DNA of 15,014 nucleotides from Pseudomonadota bacterium (GCA_021819635.1 JAKAQQ010000001.1:1-15014); one strand, 5' to 3'. Shown: positions 7,398 through 15,014, counted from the stretch's first letter. A program made the numbers and translations. The notes: generated by a model from the letters alone, not told the origin.

Positions 7398-8468
7398 ATG
7401 AGCCCACGTCGGTTCCTTACGTCCGCCGTCCCCGCCCTCCTTCTTGCGCTTGCGCTGCCCGTCTCCCCTCTCCGCGCCGCCCCCCGCCCGGTGGTCCTGA
7501 GCGAGACGGGGTCCACCCTGCTCTACCCGCTCTTCAACCTCTGGGCCGCGCGTTACACCCGCCTCGTGCCGGCCACGCGCATCACCACCGAGGGGACCGG
7601 CAGCGGCACGGGCATCGCCCAGGCGGTCTCGGGGCTCGTGACCCTCGGGGCTTCCGACGCCTACCTCAGCGACTTTCTCGCCCGGCGGCACCCCAACCTT
7701 CTCAACATTCCGCTCGCCATCTCGAGCCAGATGGTCAACTACCATCTCCCGCACCTCGACGGCCGTGCCCTGCGCCTCTCCGGCCCGGTCCTCGCCGCCA
7801 TCTACGAAGGACGGATCCGGCGCTGGAACGCCCCGGCCATCGCCGCCCTCAATCCCGGCGTGCCGTTGCCCGCCCACCGCATCGTGGTCGTCCACCGCAG
7901 CGACGGCAGCGGCGACACCTTCATCTTCACCCAGTACCTGACCTTCACGACCCCGGGCTGGAAGCAGCGCGTGGGCTACGGCACGACGGTGAACTGGCCG
8001 GCGGTGCCCGGGGAGATCGGCGCCACCGGCAACCCCGGGATGGTCGAGGCCCTGCACACGACGCCCTACGCGATCGCCTACGTCGGCGTGAGCTACGCCT
8101 CGGCGATCCGACGCGAGCACCTCGGGACGGCCCGTCTCGAGAACCGGGCCGGACGCTTCGTCGCCCTCACGCCGGCGACGGTCGAGGCCGCCGCCCGCGC
8201 GCGCGTCGGGAGCACTCCGGCCGACGAGCGCCTGAGCCTCGTCGACGCCCCCGGGGCCAACGCCTACCCCATCGTGAACTACGAATACGTTATGGTTCGC
8301 ACGCACCAGCCCTCGGCCCGCACCGCCCGGGCTCTTCGCCGGTTCTTGAACTGGTGCCTCGCGTCGCGGGAGGGGAGCGCCCCCGCGTTTCTCGACGCGG
8401 TGGGCTTCGTCCGCCTGCCGAAGGCCGTGCGGGCCATCAGCCGCCACCAGATCGCCCGCATCCACTGA
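7398..8468 (+). CDS. pstS: phosphate ABC transporter, periplasmic phosphate-binding protein
   Basis: Captures inorganic phosphate in the periplasm and passes it to the PstC-PstA channel. The 356-residue product starts with a typical signal peptide (MSPRRF, an Ala/Leu core, cleavage near RAA) and has no lipobox cysteine, so it should be soluble. Phosphate-contact segments of the family are visible: ETGSTLLYPLF near the mature N-terminus, GTGSGTGIAQ, GASDAYLS, YEGRIRRWN, and HRSDGSGDTF in the middle. GGAGG 10 nt before the ATG supports the start. It is the first gene of the plus-strand cluster; pstC starts 15 nt after its stop. The Pho box upstream indicates phosphate-starvation control. Confidence 0.95.
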   Translation: MSPRRFLTSAVPALLLALALPVSPLRAAPRPVVLSETGSTLLYPLFNLWAARYTRLVPATRITTEGTGSGTGIAQAVSGLVTLGASDAYLSDFLARRHPNLLNIPLAISSQMVNYHLPHLDGRALRLSGPVLAAIYEGRIRRWNAPAIAALNPGVPLPAHRIVVVHRSDGSGDTFIFTQYLTFTTPGWKQRVGYGTTVNWPAVPGEIGATGNPGMVEALHTTPYAIAYVGVSYASAIRREHLGTARLENRAGRFVALTPATVEAAARARVGSTPADERLSLVDAPGANAYPIVNYEYVMVRTHQPSARTARALRRFLNWCLASREGSAPAFLDAVGFVRLPKAVRAISRHQIARIH

Positions 8469-8483
8469 GAGGGGGGGTCGGAC

Positions 8484-9431
8484 ATGCGCCGCATCACCGC
8501 CGCGGCCGCCGCGGCGGTCCCCCTCGTCCTGGCGGTCATCACCGGGTTCCTCGTCTTCTACGCGGCGCGGGCGATCCGCTTCAACGGCATCGGCTTTTTC
8601 ACTACGAACGGCTGGAGCATCGGGAACCAGTACGCCAACCCGATCCAGATGCACGGCGTCCTGGCGATGCCGGGCATGCATTTCGGCATCGTGTTCCTGC
8701 TCGTGGGCACACTCGCGAGCGCGGCCCTCGCGCTCCTCTTCGCCTTCGTCCTCGGCATCGGGGCGACCCTGTTCCTCACCGAAATCGTCCCCGGCCGCCT
8801 CACCCGTCCGCTCTCGTCGCTCGTCGAGCTTCTCGCCGCCATCCCGAGCGTTGTCTACGGCCTCTGGGGCATCGTCTTTCTCGCCCCGTTCCTCGCCCGG
8901 CACGTCTACCCGCTTTTCGCCCGGCTCGGAGCCGTGGTCCCCTTCCTCGGACGGCCGATCGGGGCCGGCTACGGGCTTCTGACCTCGGCCCTCATCCTCA
9001 CGCTCATGATCGTGCCCTTCATCACCGCAATCCTGCGCGACGCGCTCCTGGCCATCCCCGCCGAGCTCCGCGAGGCGGCCGTGAGCCTCGGGAGCACACG
9101 CTTCGAGGTTGCCACCCGGGTGCTCCTCCGCGGCCAAGGCCGCACGCTCATCGGCGCCGGCATCCTGGCCCTCGGGCGCGCGCTCGGGGAGACCATGGCG
9201 GTCCTCATGGTGAGCGGCAACGCCCTCAACTCGCTCCCCGAGCGGATCTACAGCCCCATCTCGACCATGGCCGCGTTCATCGCCGCCCAGCTCGACAGCG
9301 CGCTCGGAGACCAGACGGGGCTCGCCGTCCGCTCGCTGGCCGAGATCGCGCTCGTGCTCCTCGTGATCTCGATCCTGACCAACGTCCTCTCGCGGCTCCT
9401 GCTGCGGGCGAGCCCCCCGCTTCATGTCTGA
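8484..9431 (+). CDS. pstC: phosphate ABC transporter permease PstC
   Basis: Inner-membrane permease that forms the phosphate channel with PstA. The 315 residues contain about six hydrophobic segments, the first right at the N-terminus (AVPLVLAVITGFLVFYAA). Between the later segments lies the cytoplasmic EAA loop that docks the ATPase: ELREAAVSLGSTRFEVATRV, followed by GRALGETMAV, which is typical of PstC. PSVVYGLWGI and the acidic/aromatic loop around TEIVPGRL also fit the family. A purine-rich stretch (AGGGGGGG) lies just before the ATG. The end overlaps the pstA start by 8 nt, so the two are translated together. Confidence 0.95.
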   Translation: MRRITAAAAAAVPLVLAVITGFLVFYAARAIRFNGIGFFTTNGWSIGNQYANPIQMHGVLAMPGMHFGIVFLLVGTLASAALALLFAFVLGIGATLFLTEIVPGRLTRPLSSLVELLAAIPSVVYGLWGIVFLAPFLARHVYPLFARLGAVVPFLGRPIGAGYGLLTSALILTLMIVPFITAILRDALLAIPAELREAAVSLGSTRFEVATRVLLRGQGRTLIGAGILALGRALGETMAVLMVSGNALNSLPERIYSPISTMAAFIAAQLDSALGDQTGLAVRSLAEIALVLLVISILTNVLSRLLLRASPPLHV

Positions 9432-10299
9432 GATCCGCCGCCGCACCCTCCCGCGGTCCAGGATCCTGCGCCGCCGTCTCACCGCCGCGGTCGGCTGGAG
9501 CGTGGCGGCCGCCGCCTTCGGCGTCCTCGCCCTCGCGATGCTCCACATTCTCGGGCTCACGTTCCTGCGCGGGCTCTCCGCGCTCGGGCCGGGCATCTTC
9601 ACCCGCAACACCGAGGGGATGGCGGGAGGGCTCCGCAACGCCGTCGTCGGCACCCTCGTTCTGAGCGGCGGGGCGCTCCTTCTCGTGGCCCCCCTCGGGA
9701 TGGCGGTGGGGGTGTACCTGAGCGAGTTCGGCCGCGGCCGCTTCGCGACGAGCGTGCGCTTCCTGAGCGACGTCCTCGTGGGCGTCCCCTCCATCGTCCT
9801 CGGCTACTTCGGCTACATCGCCCTCGTGATCGATCTCGGCTGGCGCTTCAGCCTCGCGGCCGGCGCCATCACGCTCGCGATCCTTATGCTGCCGTACGTC
9901 GTGCGCACCACCGAGCAGGCGCTGCGCCGCGTGCCGACCGCGCTCCGCGAGGCCGCCTACGCCCTCGGCGGCAACGACCGGCAGGTCGTCCTGCGCATCC
10001 TGATGCGCGCCGCCGCTCCCGGGATTCTCACCGGTCTCCTCCTCGCGCTCACCCTCGCCACCGGAGAGACGGCCCCCCTCCTCTACACCGCCGGCTGGTC
10101 GAACTACGTCTGGCACGGACGGCTCACCCACCAGCCGGTGGCCTACCTGACCTACGTCATCTGGTCGTTCATCGGGGAACCCTTCCGTTCGGCGCACCGC
10201 CTCGCCTACGCCGCCGCCTTCCTCATCGTCGTTTTCATCCTGCTCATTAACGGAGGGGCGCGGCTCATCCTCGCCCGCGTGTTCGGCCCCGACCGCTAA
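9424..10299 (+). CDS. pstA: phosphate ABC transporter permease PstA
   Basis: Second channel-forming permease of the phosphate transporter. The 291-residue protein has a short basic N-terminus, about six membrane segments, the loop VGVPSIVLGYFGY after the second or third segment, the EAA loop ALREAAYALGGNDRQVVLR, and ATGETAPLLYTA, which is diagnostic for PstA. The ATG lies inside the end of pstC. In most genomes pstB (ATPase) and often phoU follow; here the next gene, 57 nt on, is metK, so the ATPase must be encoded elsewhere or has been lost. Confidence 0.95.
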   Translation: MSEIRRRTLPRSRILRRRLTAAVGWSVAAAAFGVLALAMLHILGLTFLRGLSALGPGIFTRNTEGMAGGLRNAVVGTLVLSGGALLLVAPLGMAVGVYLSEFGRGRFATSVRFLSDVLVGVPSIVLGYFGYIALVIDLGWRFSLAAGAITLAILMLPYVVRTTEQALRRVPTALREAAYALGGNDRQVVLRILMRAAAPGILTGLLLALTLATGETAPLLYTAGWSNYVWHGRLTHQPVAYLTYVIWSFIGEPFRSAHRLAYAAAFLIVVFILLINGGARLILARVFGPDR

Positions 10300-10313
10300 C
10301 CGCAAGGGGGCTC

Positions 10314-10319
10314 TATAAT
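10314..10319 (+). promoter_or_regulatory. metK: probable -10 element for metK-ahcY
   Basis: A perfect TATAAT sits 37 nt before the metK GTG. No good -35 hexamer is seen at 16-18 bp upstream (GACCGC at best, inside the pstA end), so an activator would be expected if it is used. The element also lies in the loop of a short AGGGGG/CCCCCT inverted repeat (about 10305-10331). Confidence 0.45.
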
Positions 10320-10356
10320 TGACGTCCCCCTGATTCCTGCCGATGGAGGAGCCGCC

Positions 10357-11535
10357 GTGGGCGAGACTTTCCTCTTCACTTCCGAGTCGGTGTCCGAAGG
10401 ACACCCGGACAAGGTCGCCGACCAGATTTCGGACGCCGTGCTCGACGCCATCCTCAAGGACGACCCGCACGCGCGCGTGGCCTGCGAGACCCTCGTCAAG
10501 ACCGGGGTGGCCATCGTGGCCGGGGAGGTCACCACCCAGGCCTGGGTGGACCTCGACGATCTCGTCCGCCGCGTCATCGCCGACATCGGGTACACGAGCT
10601 CCGACGTCGGCTTCGACGCTCAGACCTGCGGCGTCATCTCCCTGATCGGCAAGCAGTCGGTCGACATCAGCCGTGGGGTGGACCGCGACGCTCCCGAGCA
10701 TCAGGGCGCGGGCGACCAGGGTCTCATGTTTGGCTACGCCAGCGACGAGACCGAGGTTCTCATGCCGGCGCCGATTACCTACGCCCACCGCCTCATGCAG
10801 CGCCAGGCGAGCGTGCGCCGCCAGGGGCTCCTCCCCTGGCTCCGGCCCGACGCCAAAAGCCAGGTGACCCTGCGCTACGAGGACGGGCGGCCCGTCGCCT
10901 GCACCGCGGTTGTCCTCTCGACCCAGCACGACCCCGACGTGAGCCCGGGGGACCTCGAGGAGGCCGTCCGCGAGCTCATCATCAAGCCCGTGCTGCCCGC
11001 CTCCTGGATGACCCGCGAGACGGTGATCCACATCAACCCCACCGGCCGTTTCGTCACCGGCGGCCCGGCCGGCGACTGCGGGCTCACCGGACGCAAGATC
11101 ATCGTCGACACCTACGGCGGGATGGCCCGTCACGGCGGCGGGGCGTTCTCCGGCAAGGACCCCTCGAAAGTCGACCGCTCGGCGGCCTACGCCGCCCGCC
11201 ACATCGCCAAGAACATCGTCGCCGCAGGCTTGGCGCGCCGCTGCGAGATCCAGCTCGCCTACGTCATCGGCCGGGCCGAGCCCACCGCGGTCCAGGTCGA
11301 CACCTTTGGGACATCGAGCCTGGACAACACGACCCTGACCCGTCTGGTGCGCGAGCACTTCGATCTCACCCCCCACGGCATCATCCGGGCTCTTGATCTC
11401 GTGCGTCCCATTTACCGCAAGACCGCGGCCTACGGCCACTTCGGGCGCCCCGATCCCGACTTCCTCTGGGAGCAGACCGACAAGGCCGAAACGCTCCGCG
11501 ACGCGGTCCCGTCGCGCGCCGTCTCACACCGCTGA
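10357..11535 (+). CDS. metK: S-adenosylmethionine synthetase (methionine adenosyltransferase)
   Basis: Makes S-adenosylmethionine from methionine and ATP with release of phosphate and pyrophosphate. The 392 residues are close to the bacterial norm of about 385. The N-terminal [20 protein letters not shown] carries His16 and Asp18 for ATP and metal binding. [10 protein letters not shown], the signature [10 protein letters not shown] (119-128), [17 protein letters not shown] and the P-loop-like [16 protein letters not shown] (260-275) follow in normal order. The start is a GTG with a strong ribosome binding site, GGAGGA, six nt upstream. Only 12 nt separate its stop from ahcY, so the two methyl-cycle genes form one unit, perhaps also read through from pst. 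Confidence 0.97.
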   Translation: MGETFLFTSESVSEGHPDKVADQISDAVLDAILKDDPHARVACETLVKTGVAIVAGEVTTQAWVDLDDLVRRVIADIGYTSSDVGFDAQTCGVISLIGKQSVDISRGVDRDAPEHQGAGDQGLMFGYASDETEVLMPAPITYAHRLMQRQASVRRQGLLPWLRPDAKSQVTLRYEDGRPVACTAVVLSTQHDPDVSPGDLEEAVRELIIKPVLPASWMTRETVIHINPTGRFVTGGPAGDCGLTGRKIIVDTYGGMARHGGGAFSGKDPSKVDRSAAYAARHIAKNIVAAGLARRCEIQLAYVIGRAEPTAVQVDTFGTSSLDNTTLTRLVREHFDLTPHGIIRALDLVRPIYRKTAAYGHFGRPDPDFLWEQTDKAETLRDAVPSRAVSHR

Positions 11536-11547
11536 TTCGAGGTTCCC

Positions 11548-12966
11548 ATGGCCGCCCTTCCTTCCCCCGCCCCCGAGGCCGCCGTCCGCGATCCTTCCCT
11601 CGCCGCGTGGGGGCGCCGCGAGATCGAACAGGCCGAAAGCGAGATGCCGGGGCTCACGACGCTCCGCGCCCGCCACGCTCCAACGCAACCTCTCGCCGGC
11701 GCGCGCGTGGCCGGCTGTCTCCACGCCACGGTCGAGACCGCGGTCCTCGTCGAGACCCTCCTGGCCCTGGGCGCCCGTGTGCGCTGGGCTTCGTGCAACA
11801 TCTTTTCGACCGAGGACCACGCCGCAGCGGCCCTCGCGGCTCGGGGCGTCCCCATCTTCGCCAAGAAAGGCGAGAGCCTCGAGGAGTATTGGACCTACGT
11901 CCACCGCACCCTCGACTGGACGGCGGAGGGGGCCCCCGGGCCCACCCTGCTCCTCGACGACGGGGGCGATCTCACCGAGGTCCTCCTTCAGGGAGCGGCC
12001 GCCGAAGGCGACCCCGGGCTCCTCCACCGCGCCGCGAACGACGAGGAGCGCGCGCTTCACGCCGTCATGCAGCGCACCCTGGCCGCCGACCCCCGCTTTT
12101 ACTCGCGGCGCCTCGCCGATGTCCGTGGCGTGAGCGAGGAAACGACCACCGGCGTCCGTCGCCTGTACGAACGCGCCCGCGGCGGGCGTCTCCCGTTCCC
12201 GGCGATCAACGTCAACGACTCCGTCACCAAGTCCAAGTTCGACAACCTCTACGGCTGCCGCGAGTCTCTCCTCGACGGCATCAAACGGGCCTGCGACGTG
12301 ATGATTGCGGGCAAACTTGCCGTTGTCCTCGGCTACGGCGACGTCGGCAAGGGCTGCGCGCAGGCGCTCCACGCCCTGGGCGCCCGGGTGGCGATCACCG
12401 AGATCGATCCGATCTGCGCGCTCCAGGCGGCGATGGAAGGCTACGCCGTCGTCCGTCTCGAGGACGTGGTCGCCCAGGCCGACATCTTCGTGACCGCCAC
12501 CGGCAACGTCGGGGTGATCCGCCGCGAACACCTCCTCGCCATGAAAGACCGGGCCCTCGTCGCCAACATTGGCCACTTCGACGCCGAGATCGACATCGCG
12601 TCGCTGCGCGCCTACCCGTGGACCAACGTCAAACCCCAGGTCGACGAGGTCGCGCTCCCGAACGGCCACCGTCTCATCGTCCTCGCCGAAGGGCGCCTCG
12701 TCAACCTCGGCTGCGCCACCGGGCACCCGAGCTTCGTCATGTCGGCTTCCTTCAGCAACCAGGTTCTCGCCCAGATCGAGCTCCACACTCGGGCGGCGGC
12801 CTACCCCGTGGGCGTGCACGTTCTCCCGAAGAAACTCGACGAGGAAGTCGCCCGCCTCCACCTCGACAAACTCGGGGTCCGGCTCACCCGGCTCACGCCG
12901 GAGCAGACCGCCTACCTCGGCCTCGACCCCGAGGGGCCCTTCAAGCCGGACCACTACCGCTACTGA
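11548..12966 (+). CDS. ahcY: adenosylhomocysteinase (S-adenosylhomocysteine hydrolase)
   Basis: Splits S-adenosylhomocysteine, the inhibitory product of SAM-dependent methylation, to homocysteine and adenosine using bound NAD. At 472 residues it is the long proteobacterial form, with an extra segment of about 40 residues (near 150-192, including [14 protein letters not shown]) before the conserved EETTTGV. Other marks are [11 protein letters not shown] (His59), [26 protein letters not shown] (Lys228, Asp232), the NAD motif GYGDVGKGC (262-270), [17 protein letters not shown], and the C-terminal KPDHYRY that closes the neighbouring subunit's cofactor site. GAGG lies six nt before the ATG. It completes the metK methyl cycle. 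No SAH riboswitch is seen in the 12-nt gap before it. Confidence 0.97.
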   Translation: MAALPSPAPEAAVRDPSLAAWGRREIEQAESEMPGLTTLRARHAPTQPLAGARVAGCLHATVETAVLVETLLALGARVRWASCNIFSTEDHAAAALAARGVPIFAKKGESLEEYWTYVHRTLDWTAEGAPGPTLLLDDGGDLTEVLLQGAAAEGDPGLLHRAANDEERALHAVMQRTLAADPRFYSRRLADVRGVSEETTTGVRRLYERARGGRLPFPAINVNDSVTKSKFDNLYGCRESLLDGIKRACDVMIAGKLAVVLGYGDVGKGCAQALHALGARVAITEIDPICALQAAMEGYAVVRLEDVVAQADIFVTATGNVGVIRREHLLAMKDRALVANIGHFDAEIDIASLRAYPWTNVKPQVDEVALPNGHRLIVLAEGRLVNLGCATGHPSFVMSASFSNQVLAQIELHTRAAAYPVGVHVLPKKLDEEVARLHLDKLGVRLTRLTPEQTAYLGLDPEGPFKPDHYRY

Positions 12967-12983
12967 GGGGCGAAGCCGCGGCT

Positions 12984-12997
12984 CCGCTTCGAAGCGG
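12984..12997. terminator. palindrome after ahcY, possible weak terminator
   Basis: CCGCTTCGAAGCGG is a perfect palindrome 17 nt after the ahcY stop. No T-run follows, so termination would be weak or Rho-dependent. The adjoining 12998-13060 shows nothing else recognisable. Confidence 0.35.
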
Positions 12998-13060
12998 GCA
13001 GGCTGAGGACGGAGTTTCCGCTTGCGAAGGCCTCCCTGAACCCGGTCCGCGGAGAAGCCG

Positions 13061-13399
13061 ATGCACCCGTCGCCTGCCCGCTGTCCAGCGCCTGTCCAAG
13101 ACCGCTCGACGTCGGATCTGGCCGCGCGGCGAAACCCATTTTCTGTCCGCAGCAGTCGTTTTTTTGTTGAGCGGTATCTGTTTCCCCTCCACTATCTGCA
13201 AGGAAACGTGCATCATGTGAGCGGCGATATCATCGTCGGTCCCTACCCGGACGAGGGGTTGCTCGACAACCTGCACCACCGCGGGGTCAGGATCGTCGTT
13301 TCACTGCTCGACCCCCGTCTGATATATGAAAAATCGGATCGCGGTAGGGATGTCCGTTACCGGACACCCCCCGCACAGATCCCAGCGAGCCCGATTTAG
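13061..13399 (+). pseudogene. truncated protein-phosphatase-like gene (dual-specificity/tyrosine phosphatase superfamily)
   Basis: An ATG with GGAG seven nt upstream opens a 112-residue frame. Residues of about 30-90 look like the start of a dual-specificity phosphatase-like domain: RYLFPLHYLQGNVHHVSGD, then IIVGPYPDEGLLDNL, then GVRIVVSLLDPRLIYEKS. This is the usual strand-helix-strand opening, 'appears on the scene at / rule-based / VVSLL'. After about 13336 the similarity stops and the frame runs through unrelated sequence to a stop at 13399. The catalytic HCxxGxxR loop is absent from every nearby frame. The gene therefore seems cut off by a rearrangement linked to the insertion sequence that follows. 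The N-terminal 30 residues are not family-like, so the exact start is uncertain. The family assignment rests on pattern recognition alone. Confidence 0.55.
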
Positions 13400-13511
13400 G
13401 CTGAAGTTGCTCCGAAAACCGTCTCGGAAATGACCCCTGATCTTTGGTTTTACAAAGCGTTAGGGGGGTTGCGTAGGCCGTTACGTAGGCATGTATTATG
13501 CTATTCTCATC
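13337..13511. other. non-coding junction between the phosphatase fragment and the IS transposase
   Basis: No gene is seen here. It holds an inverted repeat GGGATGTCCG/CGGACACCCC (13347-13370, four-base centre), a two-part hairpin formed by CCCCT/AGGGG and CTTTG/CAAAG (13434-13466), and the direct repeat CGTAGGC (13472-13478 and 13484-13490). The left terminal repeat of the IS should be within this stretch, but its partner at the other end is missing, so the boundary cannot be fixed. Confidence 0.4.
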
Positions 13512-14818
13512 TTGACATTAAGCTGTATTCGTGATATATAGTGGGCATGCACATCCATATCGTGCCCAACCGCGGATCGACCCCCACCGTCCTCCTTCGC
13601 GAATCCTACCGCGAGGGCAAGAAGGTCAAGAAACGGACGCTCGCCAATCTCTCGCACCTGCCCATGGCGCAGGTGGCGCTGATCCGGGCGGTCTTGAGCG
13701 GGGCCGACTTGCAGGTGGCGGGCTCCGGATTCGTGGTGACCCGCTCCCAAGCCCACGGGCACGTCCATGCGGTGGCCGCGATGATGCAGCGGTTGGGCCT
13801 GGCCACGCTGATCGGTCGCACGCCCTGCCGGGAACGGGCCATCGTGCTCGCCTTGATTGCCTCCCGGATCCTGGCTCCGCACACGAAGCTCGCCACCACC
13901 CGCTGGTGGCACGGCACCACCGTGGTGGACACCTTTGGGGTCGCCGAGGCCGACGAACAGGCGTGCTACGCGGCCCTGGACTGGTTGCTGAAGCGTCAGG
14001 ACCGCATCCAGAAGAAGCTCGCCGCGCGCCATCTCAAAGAAGGGGGGCTCGTCCTCTACGACCTCAGTTCCAGCTACTTCGAAGGCCGGACCTGCCCGTT
14101 GGCCAAGCGCGGCTACAGCCGTGACGGCAAGCACGGGACCTTGCAGGTCGAGTATGGGTTGATGACCGACGACCGGGGCTGCCCGGTGGCCATCGCCGTG
14201 CACGAGGGCAACGTGGCCGACCCCACGACGCTCCTGCCCGAGGTCCACCGCCTCAAGACCGACTTCGGCATGGAGCGGTTTGTCCTGGTCGGCGACCGCG
14301 GCATGATCTCGCAAAAAACGATCGACGCCGTCCGTGCGCAAGGCGGCATCGATTGGATCACGGCGCTGAGGGGCGTCTCGATTCGCGCTCTGGTCGAAGA
14401 CAAAACGTTACAGCCGGATCTCTTTGACGAGCGCAACCTGCTCGAACTCTCTCACCCCGATTATCCGGGGGAACGGCTCGTGGCGTGCCGCAATCTAGAA
14501 TTGCAGAAACGGAGGGGTCGCAAGCGTGAAGATCTCCTGCGGGCCACCGAAGAGAGCCTCCGAAAGGTTCAAGCCCGGGTGGCCGCGGGGCGCCTCGTGG
14601 GCCAAGATCGGATCGGCCTGAAGGCCGGGGCGATCGTGGATCACTACAAGATGAGCAAACACTTCACCCTGACCATTCAGGACACCGCCTTCTCGTTTGC
14701 ACGCAAGACGGAGACCATTGCCGCGGAAGCCGCCCTTGATGGCTTTGACATCATCCGTACCTCGGTCGAGGCCGGGCGCATGAGCGCCGCCGCCTGCGTG
14801 CGCCACTACAAGGTCCCT
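13400..14818 (+). mobile_element. IS1634-family insertion sequence, 3' part lost or displaced
   Basis: The element includes the promoter, the transposase body and probably a left end within 13337-13511; the start given is approximate. Its right part is not seen because another element begins near 14819. It follows a truncated chromosomal gene, which suggests insertion plus deletion next to ahcY. Confidence 0.6.
13512..13540 (+). promoter_or_regulatory. near-consensus sigma-70 promoter for the IS1634-type transposase
   Basis: TTGACA (13512-13517) and TATATA (13535-13540) are separated by exactly 17 bp. The expected start of transcription falls at about 13546-13548, on the ATG at 13547, so the message would be leaderless. 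No ribosome binding site is visible before the ATG, which agrees. Confidence 0.7.
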
Positions 14819-14860
14819 GGGTCAAGTCCAATATCTGCTGTAAATTCGATCCGGCTGTGA
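13547..14860 (+). CDS. IS1634-family transposase, truncated at the C-terminus
   Basis: DDE transposase of an IS1634-type insertion sequence. The N-terminus reads MHIHIVPNRGS, then VLLRESYREGKKVKKRTLANLSHLP, which is typical of the family; a GTG at 13541 is an alternative start. The first catalytic aspartate lies in LYDLSSSYFEG and the second in LVGDRGMIS. The later DGFDIIRTSVEAGRMSAA and VRHYK also match. Directly after VRHYK (14812) the family normally continues with a VE-A-F-R segment that holds the third catalytic residue, followed by about 100 more residues. Here the frame instead runs into foreign sequence and stops at 14860. The junction coincides with the end of an opposing IS256-type element. 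The protein is therefore almost certainly inactive. Family identity is strong; loss of function is inferred. Confidence 0.85.
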   Translation: MHIHIVPNRGSTPTVLLRESYREGKKVKKRTLANLSHLPMAQVALIRAVLSGADLQVAGSGFVVTRSQAHGHVHAVAAMMQRLGLATLIGRTPCRERAIVLALIASRILAPHTKLATTRWWHGTTVVDTFGVAEADEQACYAALDWLLKRQDRIQKKLAARHLKEGGLVLYDLSSSYFEGRTCPLAKRGYSRDGKHGTLQVEYGLMTDDRGCPVAIAVHEGNVADPTTLLPEVHRLKTDFGMERFVLVGDRGMISQKTIDAVRAQGGIDWITALRGVSIRALVEDKTLQPDLFDERNLLELSHPDYPGERLVACRNLELQKRRGRKREDLLRATEESLRKVQARVAAGRLVGQDRIGLKAGAIVDHYKMSKHFTLTIQDTAFSFARKTETIAAEAALDGFDIIRTSVEAGRMSAAACVRHYKVPGSSPISAVNSIRL

Positions 14861-15014
14861 CGCCTCTTTCTTACCTCAACGACACCATGTTAACCGGGGG
14901 AGCCGCGGGGTGTCGGGCCGCGACCCACTCGTGGAACTCATCCATGTCGAGGTAGCGCCGTCCGGCCCAGCTCTCGTTCTGCTCGGCCAAGAGGGCGCCC
15001 ACAAGACGCAGGGC
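14819..15014 (-). mobile_element. end of an IS256-family insertion sequence inserted in the IS1634 transposase gene
   Basis: The IS1634 reading frame loses similarity between 14812 and about 14820. From there a non-coding stretch (starting near GGGTCAAGTCC) leads to the stop of an IS256-type transposase on the minus strand, so this should be the element's 3' terminal repeat. The other end lies outside the window, hence the exact terminal repeat and target duplication cannot be confirmed. Confidence 0.65.
14871..15014 (-). CDS. IS256-family (mutator-type) transposase, C-terminal end only
   Basis: The minus-strand frame enters from the right edge and ends at TAA (14873-14871), giving 47 residues. 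ALRLVGALLAEQNESW followed by GRRYLDMDEFHEW matches the conserved tail of IS256/mutator transposases (RLIGALL, then E, W, and RRYxDM). The catalytic core lies outside the window, so whether the gene is intact is unknown. It is oriented against the IS1634 transposase that it interrupts. Confidence 0.8.
   Translation of the reverse strand, partial: ALRLVGALLAEQNESWAGRRYLDMDEFHEWVAARHPAAPPVNMVSLR

Noticed and set aside
5201..9664. Very long open frame on the plus strand opposite tkt and across pstS/pstC
   Set aside because: It is antisense to, or out of frame with, genes having full sets of family motifs. Stop codons are rare in such GC-rich DNA, and the translation is low-complexity and rich in Arg, Gly and Pro.
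6225..9794. Very long open frame on the minus strand across pstS, pstC and the tkt leader
   Set aside because: Same reason: it is a shadow of pst genes and tkt with no recognisable domain.
10300..10356. SAM or SAH riboswitch before metK
   Set aside because: Only 57 nt are available and no known SAM or SAH aptamer core could be recognised; the gap before ahcY is only 12 nt.
1..15014. CRISPR array, rRNA or tRNA genes, phage or toxin-antitoxin modules
   Set aside because: No regularly spaced repeats, no tRNA cloverleaf or rRNA-like stretch, and no recognisable genes of those types were found by eye on either strand.

Overview
The window is very GC-rich in its central coding block (about 1100-12970) and carries dense, overlapping housekeeping genes of proteobacterial type. 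The order tkt-gap-pgk-pyk, a PhoB-type box, and the pst and metK-ahcY clusters suggest a gammaproteobacterium or a relative. An autotroph such as an acidophilic sulfur or iron oxidiser is plausible, because tkt-gap-pgk-pyk clusters are frequent in Calvin-cycle proteobacteria. No RuBisCO or phosphoribulokinase gene is present to prove this, so the organism call is inference.

Left flank (1-1100): the 3' part of a less GC-rich gene for a secreted protein of unknown function is followed by a clear intrinsic terminator. Next, on the minus strand, comes a decayed 3' end of a group II intron: the maturase-domain tail of its reverse transcriptase with two frame breaks and a nonsense codon, then domain V/VI-like hairpins. 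The remnant lies directly behind the stem-loop that follows the cytochrome gene.

Central carbon operon (1108-7201, minus strand): transketolase, glyceraldehyde-3-phosphate dehydrogenase, phosphoglycerate kinase and pyruvate kinase are joined by 4-nt, 2-nt and 1-nt junctions. A small periplasmic c-type cytochrome gene follows at the distal end. Together the enzymes interconvert pentose phosphates and triose phosphates and carry glyceraldehyde-3-P toward pyruvate, or in reverse for the reductive pentose phosphate cycle. The cytochrome is an unexpected passenger.

Divergent intergenic region (7202-7397): this holds a three-unit Pho box with 11-bp periodicity in front of pstS, and repeats close to the tkt start.

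Phosphate uptake and methyl cycle (7398-12966, plus strand): pstS-pstC-pstA encode the binding protein and both permeases of a high-affinity phosphate ABC transporter. The ATPase gene pstB and phoU are absent. Then come metK and ahcY, which make S-adenosylmethionine and recycle S-adenosylhomocysteine; metK has its own -10-like TATAAT and a good ribosome binding site.

Right flank (12967-15014): this is a mobile-element landing zone with lower GC. It holds a truncated protein-phosphatase-like gene, an IS1634-family transposase cut off before its last catalytic residue, and the end of an opposing IS256-family element that appears to have inserted into it. I see no wholly new system. The most interesting items are the intron remnant, the cytochrome appended to the carbon operon, the tandem Pho box, and an apparently leaderless transposase promoter.
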